In this document: positions 42,762 through 52,465 of the stretch, one piece after another
Position numbering within the stretch: position 1 is the stretch's first letter
Layout: each line of letters starts with the position of its first letter
NCBI RefSeq assembly: GCF_022760755.1
Contig: NZ_JAIVFP010000001.1
Coordinates: forward strand, 1,009,501 to 1,073,500
Origin: Candidatus Rhodoblastus alkanivorans
GTDB taxonomy: Bacteria > Pseudomonadota > Alphaproteobacteria > Rhizobiales > Beijerinckiaceae
DNA length: 64,000 nt
Direction of reading: 5' to 3'
Notes under the pieces: model-generated
What the model was told of the DNA's origin: nothing
Databases searched by the model: none
Seen by the model: only the letters and a program-made list of their open reading frames with translations
Position numbers and translations under genes: made by a program

Positions 42762-43301
42762 TTAATTCGTTTCGCTCGACGATTCCGGTCGCGGCCAGAA
42801 TGGCGACAGACGGCGGACGCCGCTTGCGTCGACGCGCGCCGCAAGCTCGGCGAGCCGCGCGCCGGCAAAGCGCAGGTCGGGCGCGATTTCAGCGAGCGGG
42901 ACAAGGACGAAGGCGCGTTGCGCAAGTCCGGGATGGGGCAGGGTCAGCCTGTCGTCGCGCCATGCGAGGTCGTCGTAAAACAGAAGATCGATGTCGATCG
43001 CACGCGGTCCCCAGCGCCGGGTTTCCTCGCGTCCCAGCGCGCGCTCCGTCGCCTTGACGAGGTCGAGCAGGTCGAGCGGCGCGAGCCTGGTGCGGGCCAA
43101 GGCGCAGGCGTTGACGAAGTCCGGCTGGTCGGTCACGCCCCAGGGCGGGGTGGCGTAAAGCGAAGAGAGCGCGTCGAACACGAGTCCCGCCGCGCTGAGC
43201 GACGCGACGGCGCGGCGGAGATTCTCGGCTGGATCGCCGAGATTGGCGCCGAGGCCGAGGCCGATGCGCCGCTGCGCTCCGAGGGCGTCAGGCGCGCTCA
43301 A
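42762..43301 (-). CDS. folK: 2-amino-4-hydroxy-6-hydroxymethyldihydropteridine pyrophosphokinase
   Basis: FolK (179 residues) transfers pyrophosphate from ATP to the pterin in folate synthesis. It has GLGLGANLGDPAENLRRAV, YATPPWGVTDQPDFVNAC, the signature RWGPRAIDIDLLFYDD and LPHPGLAQRAFVLVPL. The start is a TTG at 43301 with GGAG six bases before; it overlaps the end of folP by 14 bases, so the two are coupled. Confidence 0.93.
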   Translation of the reverse strand: MSAPDALGAQRRIGLGLGANLGDPAENLRRAVASLSAAGLVFDALSSLYATPPWGVTDQPDFVNACALARTRLAPLDLLDLVKATERALGREETRRWGPRAIDIDLLFYDDLAWRDDRLTLPHPGLAQRAFVLVPLAEIAPDLRFAGARLAELAARVDASGVRRLSPFWPRPESSSETN

Positions 43302-44124
43302 TTTCGCTCCAGATTCTCAAGGCGCCGACATGTTCGGCGACGTCATGGACGCGGAAGATCGACGCCCCGCGCGAAAAGGCGCGCAAATGGGCGGCAAGCG
43401 TTCCGGCAAGGCGCTCGCCGACCGGCGCGCCGGTCAGGGCGCCGATAAAGCTTTTGCGCGAGGCGCCGATCAGCACGGGAAGGCCGAATTTTTCCCGCAA
43501 GGCGCCGCAGGCGTCGATCGCCTGAAGATTCTGGCGCAGAGTCTTGCCGAAGCCGACGCCCGGATCGAGCACGATTTTTTCGCGCGCCACGCCGGCTTTT
43601 TCGGCGCGTTCGAGCGTCTCGCCGAAAAAGGCGAGCATGTCGGCGACAATGTCGCGCGCCGCATCCGCTTCCGCGCAATGATGCATGACGATGAGCGCGG
43701 CGCCGCTTGCCGCCGCGACCTCGGCCATGGCCGGATCGGCGCGCAGGCCGGACACGTCATTGATCGCCGTCGCGCCGAGCAAGGCCGCCCGGCGCGCGAC
43801 GGCGGCCTTGGTCGTATCGACCGAAACCGGCAGAGCGATGCGCGCGAGAAGAGGCGCCAGCACGGGCTCAAGCCGCGCCCATTCTTCCGCCTCGTCCACC
43901 GGCGCGAAGCCCGGCCGGGTGGATTCGGCGCCGATATCGATCATGTCCGCGCCGGCGGCCTCCATCGCTTGCGCATGGGCGAGGGCCGCCTCCGCCGCGA
44001 CAAACCGTCCGCCGTCGGAGAAGGAATCCGGCGTGACGTTCAAAATTCCCATGACGAGGGGCCCATGGGCCAACCGCGCGACCAGCCTGTCCGCGCCTTC
44101 CCTTGCTTTAGCGAATGGCTCCAT
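43288..44124 (-). CDS. folP: Dihydropteroate synthase
   Basis: FolP (278 residues) joins p-aminobenzoate to the pterin pyrophosphate made by FolK. It has the TIM-barrel signatures VMGILNVTPDSFSDGG, MIDIGAESTRPGFAPV, ALPVSVDTTKAAVAR, INDVSGLRADPAM, VLDPGVGFGKTLRQN and IGASRKSFIGALTGAPV. I place the start at ATG 44124, after AAGGGGGG; the frame runs further upstream but overlaps the DUF1003 gene end. It is the target of sulfonamide drugs. folB is not adjacent. Confidence 0.95.
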   Translation of the reverse strand: MEPFAKAREGADRLVARLAHGPLVMGILNVTPDSFSDGGRFVAAEAALAHAQAMEAAGADMIDIGAESTRPGFAPVDEAEEWARLEPVLAPLLARIALPVSVDTTKAAVARRAALLGATAINDVSGLRADPAMAEVAAASGAALIVMHHCAEADAARDIVADMLAFFGETLERAEKAGVAREKIVLDPGVGFGKTLRQNLQAIDACGALREKFGLPVLIGASRKSFIGALTGAPVGERLAGTLAAHLRAFSRGASIFRVHDVAEHVGALRIWSEIERA

Positions 44125-44191
44125 CGAGCCCCCCTTTTTCGCGGGAGAGCGGATAAACGCCGCCTCGCCCGATGCAATGCCACCGCAAAAC

Positions 44192-45100
44192 CTATTCCTG
44201 ATCATTCTCGGCGTCGGGCGATTGGTCCAATTCCTGCGCCTGACCATCGTCGATGGGCTTCGGCGTCTTGATTTTTTTGTGCCGACCGCCCTGGTGTAGC
44301 ATTTCGATCTGCACCTGCTGGATTTCCGACAGGCGTTGCCATTGCCGGGAGATGAGGTAGTCGATCTTTTCGTGCAGATGGCGAATTTCGAGTTCCGCCT
44401 TGAGGTTTACGCGATAGTCGTTGAAGGAGCGCTGACGGTCTTTTTCTTCCTGCCGCTTCTGGCTCATCATGATGACCGGCGCCTGGATCGCCGCAAGACA
44501 GGACAGCACAAGATTGAGCAATATGAAGGGATAGGGGTCGAATGCGGCCCGTTCGCCTCTTGCAATATTGAAAGCCATCCAAATCAACATGACGACGCCG
44601 AACGATATCAGAAAGGCCCAACTCCCGCCGAAGCTTGCCAGTTGATCCGATAGGCGTTCTCCGAGCGTGCGGTGTTCGTCGTATTCTTCCTCGGTGTTCT
44701 CGGCGATCGTATCCTGTTTCGCGATGCTTTCGGCGACCTCCCGGTCGAGTTCCGAAAACTCGCCGTGCTCCTGCTGGAGCAGCTCTTCGACGTAAAGCAT
44801 CTGATAGCGAGCAAGTTCGCCATAGCTGATCTTCGCGTTCGGCGGCAGGTCCGGGAAGTCGCGTTGGATACGCTCGGCGAGCGAAGGCCGCAAGCTGTCG
44901 ATGCGGACCAACTGGCGCTTGCGGTACATGCGCCCGCTGATCGCCGAGGTCGCTTTCTTGACGCGCTGTTTGACGTCGATTGTCTGGTCGTCGTCGTCGT
45001 CGATGAAGTCCTGCTCTTCGTCAAAGTTCTGCTGATCGACCTCTTGATCATCGAGGTTGTCGTCAAGCGGAGGTTTCCCGCTGGTTGGCGTCGTGGACAA
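44192..45100 (-). CDS. DUF1003 membrane protein
   Basis: The protein has about 302 residues. The N-terminal third is very acidic (DNLDDQEVDQQNFDEEQDFI, DDDDD). The conserved DUF1003 domain follows: GERLSDQLASFGGSWAFLIS, two membrane helices (AFLISFGVVMLIWMAFN and YPFILLNLVLSCLAAIQAP), then VIMMSQKRQEEKDRQRSFND and a charged tail. The family has no established function. I prefer the TTG at 45100 because GGAGACGACA precedes it; a TTG at 45181 is possible. The gene lies 68 bp from folP in the same direction; no functional link is evident. Confidence 0.82.
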   Translation of the reverse strand: MSTTPTSGKPPLDDNLDDQEVDQQNFDEEQDFIDDDDDQTIDVKQRVKKATSAISGRMYRKRQLVRIDSLRPSLAERIQRDFPDLPPNAKISYGELARYQMLYVEELLQQEHGEFSELDREVAESIAKQDTIAENTEEEYDEHRTLGERLSDQLASFGGSWAFLISFGVVMLIWMAFNIARGERAAFDPYPFILLNLVLSCLAAIQAPVIMMSQKRQEEKDRQRSFNDYRVNLKAELEIRHLHEKIDYLISRQWQRLSEIQQVQIEMLHQGGRHKKIKTPKPIDDGQAQELDQSPDAENDQE

Positions 45101-45315
45101 TGTCGTCTCCGGAACAAATCGCGTGAGGGTTTCCGTGGCGGGCGGCCGACGGGCGTTACCACAAAGCCGCGGCGGGGCCAAAGCGGCTTCGGGTCGCGCG
45201 CCGTCATAACGGATTGGTTGTCAGATTGTATGACGATGAACGGCTGTTTTGGCCAGGCGGGTCTTCCGCCCGATGTCTGCCTGCCGCCGTCCGGCGGCGA
45301 AATGCAATCTGCGCA

Positions 45316-45372
45316 ATGGGCGATCAAGAGCGAATGGGCCGATCAGGACCGAAGGGGCCGATCAGGAAAAGG
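45316..45372. repeat. Degenerate ~19-bp tandem repeat at the nitrilase 3' end
   Basis: Three imperfect units (ATGGGCGATCAAGAGCGA, ATGGGCCGATCAGGACCGA, AGGGGCCGATCAGGAAAAG) run through the stop codon of the nitrilase gene; GGGCCGATCAGGA occurs exactly twice (45336-45348 and 45355-45367). It lies in the 261-bp gap between two divergently oriented neighbours and has no known role. Confidence 0.6.
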
Positions 45373-46186
45373 ACTCGCGCCTCTGCGCCGCGACCGGGAT
45401 GGCGGCGCGCACCTTGGCGACGAGCGCGGCGTCAAGCCGCGCGGCGACGAAGCCGGGCGCGTCGGCGACCATGGCGATGCGGCGCCCCCACGGGTCGCAA
45501 ATCAATGAATGGCCATAGGTCTGGCGGGTTTCGCCCTTGACCTGATGGGCGCCGGTCTGGGCGGGCGCGAGGAAATAGCTTTGCGTCTCGATCGCCCGCG
45601 CCCGGCACAGGACCTCCCAATGGTCCTTGCCGGTCTGCAGGGTGAAGGCGGAGGGCAGCACGATGGCCTGGGCCCCGCGCGCCGCCAGCGCCTGAAAAAG
45701 CGCCGGGAAGCGAATATCGTAGCAGATGGCGCAGCCTAAGGTCAGGCCCTCGGCCTCATAGGTCACGACGTCGCCGCCCGGCCTGAAGGCGGCGCTTTCG
45801 CGATAGGCGGCGCCATCGGGCGTGGTGACGTCGAACATGTGAATCTTGCGATAGACCGCGATTTCGCGGCCCAGGCGGTCGAAGACCACGGACGTGTTGG
45901 ACAGGCGGTCGCCGTCGGCGTTCCTTTCGAGCAGGGAGCCGGCATGGAGGAACACGCCATGTTTGGCGGCAAGCTCCGCGCCCAGCGCATAGGCCGGACC
46001 CTCGCGCAAAATTTCGGCGGCCTCGAATTTTTCCGGTTTCGAGCCGCCGAGAAAATCGAACACTTCCGGCAGGCCGATCCAGTCCGGCTTTTCGAAAGCC
46101 ACAGCCTCCTCGATCAGCCGCCGCGCCTGCGCCAGATTGGCGGGCTTGTCGGCGGTCGAATTCATCTGGATCACGCAGGTCTTCAT
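45362..46186 (-). CDS. Carbon-nitrogen hydrolase (nitrilase superfamily amidase, Nit1/Nit2-like)
   Basis: The 274-residue enzyme starts at ATG 46186 (MKTCVIQMNSTADKPANLAQ). The catalytic triad Glu-Lys-Cys is visible: E in DWIGLPEVFDFLGG, K in AVYRKIHMFDV, C in LGCAICYDIRFPALFQALAA. SAFTLQTGKDHWEVLCRARA matches the branch that includes Nit2 omega-amidase and Nit1 deaminated-glutathione amidase, so clean-up of damaged glutathione or 2-oxoglutaramate is likely. It diverges from the YhaO-like gene. Confidence 0.88.
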   Translation of the reverse strand: MKTCVIQMNSTADKPANLAQARRLIEEAVAFEKPDWIGLPEVFDFLGGSKPEKFEAAEILREGPAYALGAELAAKHGVFLHAGSLLERNADGDRLSNTSVVFDRLGREIAVYRKIHMFDVTTPDGAAYRESAAFRPGGDVVTYEAEGLTLGCAICYDIRFPALFQALAARGAQAIVLPSAFTLQTGKDHWEVLCRARAIETQSYFLAPAQTGAHQVKGETRQTYGHSLICDPWGRRIAMVADAPGFVAARLDAALVAKVRAAIPVAAQRRESFS

Positions 46187-46302
46187 GTCTTCCCGCCCTC
46201 TTCGGCGCTCAGCAGAGCAAGTTTCGCGCGGCAAAACAAGCAAAGCCTTCTGTCGCCGCGCGGCCCGGCCTAGAATTCGCCAAACGAATCGCCCGGGCCT
46301 TC

Positions 46303-47526
46303 ATGCGCTTCACCTTCCTCCACGCCGCCGATCTGCATCTCGGCAGCCCGTTCCGGGGCCTGAGCCTGCGCGACGAGGCGCTCAGCCGTCGACTCGCCGG
46401 CGCCAGCCGCGAAGCTTTCGTCGAACTCATCGACCGGGCGCTCGAAGAAAAAATCGCCTTCGCCATTTTCGCCGGCGATATTTTCGACGGCGACTGGCGC
46501 GACGCATCGATCGCTCTGTTCTTCAACCGCCAGATCTCGCGGCTCGCCAAGGCGGATGTGCCGATTTTTCTCCTCAAGGGCAATCACGACGCCGATTCCG
46601 TCGTCACCAAGAGCGTCGTTCCGCCCGATCTCGCGCGGCAGTTTCCGACCGGCCGGGAGGGAACTTTCGAACTTCCAGAATTGCGCGTCGCCCTGCATGG
46701 CCGCGGCTTTTCGCATCGCGCCGAGAGCGAAAATCTCGCACGCGCCTTGCCGCCGCCCAAATCGGGCTGGTTCAACATCGGCGTCCTGCATACGTCGCTT
46801 GACGGCCGCCCCGGCCATACGCCCTATGCGCCCTGCACGCTCGACGACCTGCGCGCGAAAAACTACGATTATTGGGCGCTCGGCCATGTCCACGCCCATG
46901 AAGTGGTCGCACGCGATCCCTATGTGGTTTTCCCGGGCAATCTCCAGGGCCGCAACATCCGCGAGACCGGCCCGAAAGGCGCCGTTCTGGTCGATGTCGC
47001 CGACGGGCAGGTGAGGGACTTGCGCCGCCTAATCGTCGATCGCGCCCGATTCGCGGAGATTGCGCTCGACGCCGCCGGCCATGACGATGCGGCGAGCCTG
47101 CTGCGGGCGGTGGAGGCCCGCGCCGGCGGCGAGGTCCGCGAGGCCGAAGGCCGTCCGCTCGCCTTGCGCATCCGCATTTTTGGCGCGAGTCCGCTCCACG
47201 TCCAATTCGCCGCCGATCCGGCGCGCTGGCGCGACGAGATCGAGGCGGCGGCGCAACGCGCCCACGAGGATGTCGCGATCGAGCGGCTGCTGTTCGAGAC
47301 CGGGGCGCCGCCTTCGGCGCCGCGTTTCGATAGGGAATTCGATTTCGCGGCTTTGCTCGACGCCTGCCTCGCCGATCCGGGCCTGCGCGAGGCGGCGCTT
47401 GCCGCGCTCGGGACGATCGAGGCGAAAATTCCGGCGCCGGGCCTGAGCCTCGGCGACGACCTCGACGCGCTTCTGCGGGAGGCGCGCGACCTCGCTTTGG
47501 CGCGCGCCGAAGGGGGCGGGTCATGA
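46303..47526 (+). CDS. DNA repair exonuclease, SbcD/Mre11 family (YhaO-like)
   Basis: The 407-residue metallophosphatase has all metal motifs: FLHAADLHLGSPF, AIFAGDIFDGDWRD, LLKGNHDADSVV, GVLHTSLDGR and YWALGHVHAHEVV. The 150-residue C-terminal part (from EVREAEGRPLALRIRIFGAS) is the capping region of the YhaO type. It overlaps the following ATPase gene by 4 bp (ATGA), and the pair should act like Mre11-Rad50/SbcCD on DNA ends. ATG 46303 is well placed. Confidence 0.88.
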   Translation: MRFTFLHAADLHLGSPFRGLSLRDEALSRRLAGASREAFVELIDRALEEKIAFAIFAGDIFDGDWRDASIALFFNRQISRLAKADVPIFLLKGNHDADSVVTKSVVPPDLARQFPTGREGTFELPELRVALHGRGFSHRAESENLARALPPPKSGWFNIGVLHTSLDGRPGHTPYAPCTLDDLRAKNYDYWALGHVHAHEVVARDPYVVFPGNLQGRNIRETGPKGAVLVDVADGQVRDLRRLIVDRARFAEIALDAAGHDDAASLLRAVEARAGGEVREAEGRPLALRIRIFGASPLHVQFAADPARWRDEIEAAAQRAHEDVAIERLLFETGAPPSAPRFDREFDFAALLDACLADPGLREAALAALGTIEAKIPAPGLSLGDDLDALLREARDLALARAEGGGS

Positions 47527-50500
47527 GGCTGATCGAACTCACCCTCGACTGCTACGGCCCGTTCAACGGCGTGCGCCTGGAATTCGATCCCGGCGCGCGG
47601 GTCCATATCGTCTATGGCGCGAACGAGACCGGCAAATCCTCGGCCCTGGCGGCGATCGGCGACCTGTTTTATGGCGCGCCGCGCCGGGAAAAAATTTCCT
47701 TCCTGCGGCCGAGGGACATGCGGCTCGGCGCGACCATCCGGGGCCGCAACGGCCAGATCATGCAATTCTTCCGCCGGCGCGGCGACAAAAATACTCTGCT
47801 CGACGCCTCGGGCGCGGCCCTGCCCGACGATGCGCTCGCGCCCTTCCTCGGCGCGGCGACGCGCGAGATTTTCCATCGCGCCTTCGGCCTCGACGCCGCG
47901 AGCCTGCGCGCCGGCGGCGACGACATGTTGCGCGCCGAGGGCGAGATCGGCGCGAGCCTGTTCGCGGCGGCCTCGGGGTTGCGCGGCCTGCTCGACCTGC
48001 GCGCGGGGCTGGATGCGGAGGCGGAAAAGATTTTCGGCGACCGCCGCGCCGGCCATCGCGCCTTCTATCAGGCCCTGGACCGCTATGATGAGGCGCGGGC
48101 GCAGGAAAAATCGGCTCAGGTTTCGGAAGGCCAGTTGAAAGGTCTCGCCGACGCCATCGACACGGCGGCGGCGGAAATCGCGGATATCGAAGCCGCGGAA
48201 AAGGAGGCCCAGGCGGAAAGGCTGCGGTTGGAGCGGCTGCGCAAGGCAGCGCCGCTCCTGCGGCGCCTGGCGCTGCTGCGGGCCGAGGCGGCGCTTTTCA
48301 CCGATCTCGCCGCCATTTCGCCGGAGGCGGCGGCGAAATTCGCGGAGTTTCTGGCCGCCCGCGGCCGCGCCCGCGAAACGGCGGAACGAGCCCGCAAAAC
48401 CAGGGAGGCGGCGCGCGCGGAGGTGGAGGCTGCGCAGCCGGACAACGATCTGCTCGCTCAAGGCCAGACGATCGAGGACCTGATTCGCGCCAGCGGCGCC
48501 TATGAGAAATCCGCCGCCGACCTGCCCCGGCGGGAAACGGCCCTCCGGGACGCCCGGCAGCAACTGGATCTGCGCGCGCAGGCTTGCGGGCTGGCGACGA
48601 TCGAAGGCCTGCGCGCCGCCGCGCCGGACGCCGCGACCTTGCTGCGCGCCGAAAAGCTGATCGGCCGCGGCAGGGAGTTTGCGGCCACCAAGCAGCAGCC
48701 GGAGCGCGATCTCGCCGACGAGGAGAGCCGGCTCGCCGCCCTTGGCGCCCAGAACGGCGAGGCCCTGCCCGAGGCCGAGGCGCTGCGGGAAAAGCTGCGC
48801 GCCTTCGGCGATATCGAACGGCGCGACGCCAGCCTGCAAGACGTTTCTCGCGCCTGCGCCGATGAGGCGCGCACCCTTGCCGAGGCCCAGGGCCGGCTGT
48901 CGCCGCCGCTGCCCGATCTAGACCTTTTCGCCTGCCGCCCCAGCCCGGACGCCGGCGCGATCGAACAGGCGGCGCGCGCCTTCGACGATTTTCGCGCGCG
49001 CGAGGCCGAGGCGCGGCGAAAGGCGGAGGAAGCGGGGGAGCGGCTCGCCGCCGCCGAGACCCAGCTGCGCAAGCTGGAGCTGGAAGGCCCGCTCGTCCGT
49101 CTCGCCGATTTGCGCGCCGCCCGCGCCCGGCGCGACGAAGCGTGGTCTTCCCTGCGCGGCCTGTTCGCCGACGGAAGCAGCGCCGATCCCGCCCGGCTCG
49201 ACGACCGCGCCCGGCTGTTCGAGGCGCTCGCGGTCGAGGCCGACCGCAGCGCCGACATCCTGCTCTCCGGCGCCGCGCGGGTCGCGGCGGCGGAAGCCGA
49301 ACGCGAAAAAATCGCTTTTCAACAGACGGAAAAAGACCGCGCCGACGCCGCGCTGGCCCAATTGGCCGAAGAAGGCGTATGGTCGCGGGAGGATTGGGCG
49401 CGCGCCTGGGAGGCCTGCGGCGTGACCCCGGCCGCACCGCGCGACATGCTGGCCTGGCGCGCCAAGGCTGACAATCTGCTGGCGGCGCGCGATGATCTCG
49501 CGCGCGAAAAAGCCCGCGCCGAGGGGCTGCGTCAGGCGCTGGAGGAGGCGAGGCCGGGGCTGGAGGCGCTGGCCGGCGCATGCGGCCTGCCGTCCTTGCC
49601 GCTTGGCCCCGGCGCGCTTGCGCGCAGAATCGCCGCGCGAATCGAGGAAATCGCCAAGGCGCAAGCTGTTTCGCGCGAGGCGCGCGCGCGCCTCGCCGAC
49701 GCGCCCGAGCGGATCGCCAGGCTCAAGGCCCAGCTCCGGAAGCTTGGCGATGACGAAGCGTTGTGGCGCGATCAATGGCTCGACGCGCTCGCGCGTTTGC
49801 GTCTCGATTCCGACGCGACATTCGACGAGGCGCAGGCGCGGATCGCGCTCTGGCGCGGCCTGCCCGCTGAACTGGCCGACGAAGAGGAAAAGGCGCGGCG
49901 GGTCGACGCGATCCGCGACGACATCCTTGCCTTCGAACAGAGCCTCGACGCCCTGCTGGCGCTGTGCGGCCGCGACATTCCCGCGCGGCCGGCGGAAACC
50001 GCGGTCGCGCGGCTGCGCGAAAGAATCTTGCGGGCGCGCGAAACGTCCGCTTTGCGCGCCCGCGCCGAACGCGACCTGCAGGCGGGCGCGGAATCGGCGC
50101 GGCAGGCTGAGGAGGCCTGCGCCCTGGTGGAGCGGGAGGTCCGAAACTTTTGCGAGGACTTCGGTCAGAACGGCGAGCCGGAGCAGCTCGCCGCGCGCCT
50201 TTCCGCGCGTGAGGCGGTCGAGCAGGAGATCAGGACTCAACGCGCCAGCCTCGCCTTGGTCGCCGATGGTTTCGAGGAGGCGGCGCTGGCGCGCGAAATC
50301 GAGGGCTTCGACGCCGACGCCGCGCAAATTCGCATCGACGAGATCGGCCGGCAGGGCGAGGAGCGCAAAACCCGCGCGCGCGAAATCTATGCCGGGCAGA
50401 GCGCCAAAAAGGCCGAATGGGCGCGCCTGCAGGACAGCATGGGCGCGGAAGCGGCGATCCTGGCCCGGGAGAGCGCGCGCGCGGAAATTCATGAGCAGGC

Positions 50501-50996
50501 GCGGCGCTGGGCGGCGCTGAAGCTCGCCGCGCTTCTGGTTGACGCCGGATTGGCGCGCCATCGCGCCGAACGCAAGGATCCGCTGCTCGCCCGCGCCGGC
50601 GCCTTGTTCTCGGCGCTGACCGAAGGGCGTTACGCCGGGCTCGACCAGAATTTCGGCGAGGACGACCAGCTTCGCCTGCGCGCGCGGCGCGCCGACGGGG
50701 CGGAGCTCGAACTCAATGGGTTAAGCGAAGGCGCGCGCGACCAGCTCTATCTGGCCTTGCGGCTCGCCTTTCTCGAAGATTACGCCGCGCGCTCCGAGGC
50801 GCCGCCCTTTATTGGCGACGATCTGTTCGCGAGTTTCGATGATTCGCGCGTCGCGGCCGGATTCCGAGCGCTGGCGGCGGCGAGCGCGGCGATTCAGCCC
50901 ATTCTTTTCACCCATCATGCGCATATCCTGCGCCTGGCCGAAACGGCGCTCGGCGGGAGCGCGCAAATCCTGCGGCTCGACGCGCAAGAGGCATGA
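47523..50996 (+). CDS. Large coiled-coil AAA ATPase, SbcC/Rad50-like (YhaN family)
   Basis: The 1157-residue protein begins RLIELTLDCYGPFNGVRLEF and has Walker A at HIVYGANETGKSSALAAIGD. It continues with YhaN-type FLRPRDMRLGATIRGRNG, then about 800 residues of Ala/Glu/Arg-rich coiled coil. The C-terminal half of the ATPase has the signature GLSEGARDQLYLALRLAFLE, Walker B PPFIGDDLFASFDDSR and a switch region ILFTHHAHILRLAE. It works with the upstream nuclease in DNA break repair. Long coiled coil with very high GC explains several long false reading frames on the other strand. Confidence 0.9.
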   Translation: MRLIELTLDCYGPFNGVRLEFDPGARVHIVYGANETGKSSALAAIGDLFYGAPRREKISFLRPRDMRLGATIRGRNGQIMQFFRRRGDKNTLLDASGAALPDDALAPFLGAATREIFHRAFGLDAASLRAGGDDMLRAEGEIGASLFAAASGLRGLLDLRAGLDAEAEKIFGDRRAGHRAFYQALDRYDEARAQEKSAQVSEGQLKGLADAIDTAAAEIADIEAAEKEAQAERLRLERLRKAAPLLRRLALLRAEAALFTDLAAISPEAAAKFAEFLAARGRARETAERARKTREAARAEVEAAQPDNDLLAQGQTIEDLIRASGAYEKSAADLPRRETALRDARQQLDLRAQACGLATIEGLRAAAPDAATLLRAEKLIGRGREFAATKQQPERDLADEESRLAALGAQNGEALPEAEALREKLRAFGDIERRDASLQDVSRACADEARTLAEAQGRLSPPLPDLDLFACRPSPDAGAIEQAARAFDDFRAREAEARRKAEEAGERLAAAETQLRKLELEGPLVRLADLRAARARRDEAWSSLRGLFADGSSADPARLDDRARLFEALAVEADRSADILLSGAARVAAAEAEREKIAFQQTEKDRADAALAQLAEEGVWSREDWARAWEACGVTPAAPRDMLAWRAKADNLLAARDDLAREKARAEGLRQALEEARPGLEALAGACGLPSLPLGPGALARRIAARIEEIAKAQAVSREARARLADAPERIARLKAQLRKLGDDEALWRDQWLDALARLRLDSDATFDEAQARIALWRGLPAELADEEEKARRVDAIRDDILAFEQSLDALLALCGRDIPARPAETAVARLRERILRARETSALRARAERDLQAGAESARQAEEACALVEREVRNFCEDFGQNGEPEQLAARLSAREAVEQEIRTQRASLALVADGFEEAALAREIEGFDADAAQIRIDEIGRQGEERKTRAREIYAGQSAKKAEWARLQDSMGAEAAILARESARAEIHEQARRWAALKLAALLVDAGLARHRAERKDPLLARAGALFSALTEGRYAGLDQNFGEDDQLRLRARRADGAELELNGLSEGARDQLYLALRLAFLEDYAARSEAPPFIGDDLFASFDDSRVAAGFRALAAASAAIQPILFTHHAHILRLAETALGGSAQILRLDAQEA

Positions 50997-51063
50997 ATTA
51001 TGTTCTGGCGCCAAATTTGTTTTGCGCTAAATTATTACCAAACAGAAATCTGGGGACTGCATC

Positions 51064-51402
51064 ATGCGTCAGAATCGTAAGAGCGGAATTTCCAGCCATC
51101 TCGTGCGGCTGATGATCGCCAATTGGGCGCTCGGCTGGGCGGTCGGATTCGCCTGCGCCGGGGCGGTTCTCGTCTCCAATGTCGGCGGAATCCGCGAAAT
51201 CATGATGCGGTCCGACGTCATGCTGCAGGGCCTGGCGCTGCTGTTCGGCGGCTTCGGCTTCACCTTCGGCGGCGTGGTCTGCGCGACCGCCATCATGCTG
51301 CTGCCGACCGACGAGGACTCGTGGAATCACCGGGGCGGCCGGCGCGCGCCGATCCTGCTCCCGGCTTACGCTCTGGCCAAGGTCCGCGCCGCGCGCCCCT
51401 AA
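51064..51402 (+). CDS. Hypothetical two-helix membrane protein
   Basis: The 112-residue protein has a short basic leader (RQNRKSGISSHLVR) and two membrane helices: NWALGWAVGFACAGAVLVS and LQGLALLFGGFGFTFGGVVCA. A basic C-terminal tail follows (WNHRGGRRAPILLPAYALAK). GGGGA is nine bases before the ATG at 51064. I do not recognise the family. It stands alone between the ATPase and purU genes, and the topology suggests both ends in the cytoplasm. Confidence 0.75.
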   Translation: MRQNRKSGISSHLVRLMIANWALGWAVGFACAGAVLVSNVGGIREIMMRSDVMLQGLALLFGGFGFTFGGVVCATAIMLLPTDEDSWNHRGGRRAPILLPAYALAKVRAARP

Positions 51403-51496
51403 GTCGCCGCGCCGCATCGACTTTTCGCCCCACACGGGCTACACAGCGGAATCGCCCGCCCGGCCATGCGCCGGGGGGCCGTTGTGAAAACTGGTC

Positions 51497-52465
51497 ATGC
51501 CTTCCACGCTCCGTTCCAAGCCCGCTCAGGCCGGCCGCAAATCGCAATCCGGCAAGAAATCCCAAACCGGACTATGCGCGGAGCCGCCGCTTCCGCCCGC
51601 GCCGGGCGGAGAGCATTATCGCCTGCTGCTGACCTGCCAGAACCGTCCCGGCATCGTCGCGCGCGTCGCCGGCCATATTTTCCAGGCGGGTTTCAACATC
51701 GGCGATTCGCGCCAGTTCGACGAATTCGAAACGAATCAGTTCTTCATGCGCATCGAGTTCAATCCGGTGTGCGCCGACGCCGACGTCGAAGCCTGGCGCG
51801 CCAGCTTCACGGAGCTTGCCGAGGAATTCGGCATGAAATGGACCCTTTGCGCGGCCTGGCGGCGACCGAAGGTGATGATTCTGGTCTCGAAATTCGACCA
51901 TTGCCTGGCCGATCTGCTCTACCGCTGGCGCATCGACGACCTGCAGATCGACATTGTCGCCATCGTCGCCAATTACCCCCGAGAGGCCTATCCCCATCTC
52001 GATTTCGGAACGATTCCCTTCCATTATCTGCCGGTCACCCGCGAAACCAAGATGGAGCAGGAGGCCGAGATCTGGGCCCTGGTCCAGGAGAGCGGCGCGG
52101 AGCTGGTTGTGCTCGCCCGCTATATGCAGATATTGTCCGACGGCCTCGCCGCGAAACTCTCCGGGCGCTGCATCAACATCCACCATTCCTTCCTGCCGAG
52201 TTTCAAAGGCTCGAAGCCCTATCACCAGGCGCACGCGCGCGGCGTGAAGGTCATCGGCGCGACCGCCCATTATGTGACCTCGGACCTCGACGAGGGGCCG
52301 ATCATCGAGCAGGACGTCGAGCGCATTTCGCATCATCAAACGCCGGACGATCTGATCCGCAAGGGCCGCGACATCGAGCGCCGGGTGTTGGCCCGCGCCG
52401 TGCGCTACCATATCGAAAGCCGCGTGCTGATCAACGGCCGCAAGACGATCGTGTTCACGGAATAA
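51497..52465 (+). CDS. purU: Formyltetrahydrofolate deformylase
   Basis: PurU (322 residues) hydrolyses 10-formyl-THF to formate and THF. The N-terminal ACT domain (YRLLLTCQNRPGIVARVAGH; NIGDSRQFDEFETNQFFMRI) follows a 40-residue basic leader not usual in PurU. The formyltransferase-like domain has the catalytic CINIHHSFLPSFKGSKPYHQ and HYVTSDLDEGPIIEQDVERI. Formate release matters in one-carbon metabolism, and methylotrophs of this order often use it. ATG 51497 is the only good start, with no clear ribosome site. Confidence 0.93.
   Translation: MPSTLRSKPAQAGRKSQSGKKSQTGLCAEPPLPPAPGGEHYRLLLTCQNRPGIVARVAGHIFQAGFNIGDSRQFDEFETNQFFMRIEFNPVCADADVEAWRASFTELAEEFGMKWTLCAAWRRPKVMILVSKFDHCLADLLYRWRIDDLQIDIVAIVANYPREAYPHLDFGTIPFHYLPVTRETKMEQEAEIWALVQESGAELVVLARYMQILSDGLAAKLSGRCINIHHSFLPSFKGSKPYHQAHARGVKVIGATAHYVTSDLDEGPIIEQDVERISHHQTPDDLIRKGRDIERRVLARAVRYHIESRVLINGRKTIVFTE

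Noticed and set aside
46920-50561. Two long minus-strand frames opposite the YhaO/YhaN genes
   Set aside because: They are antisense to a coiled-coil ATPase with intact Walker motifs; products are low complexity.
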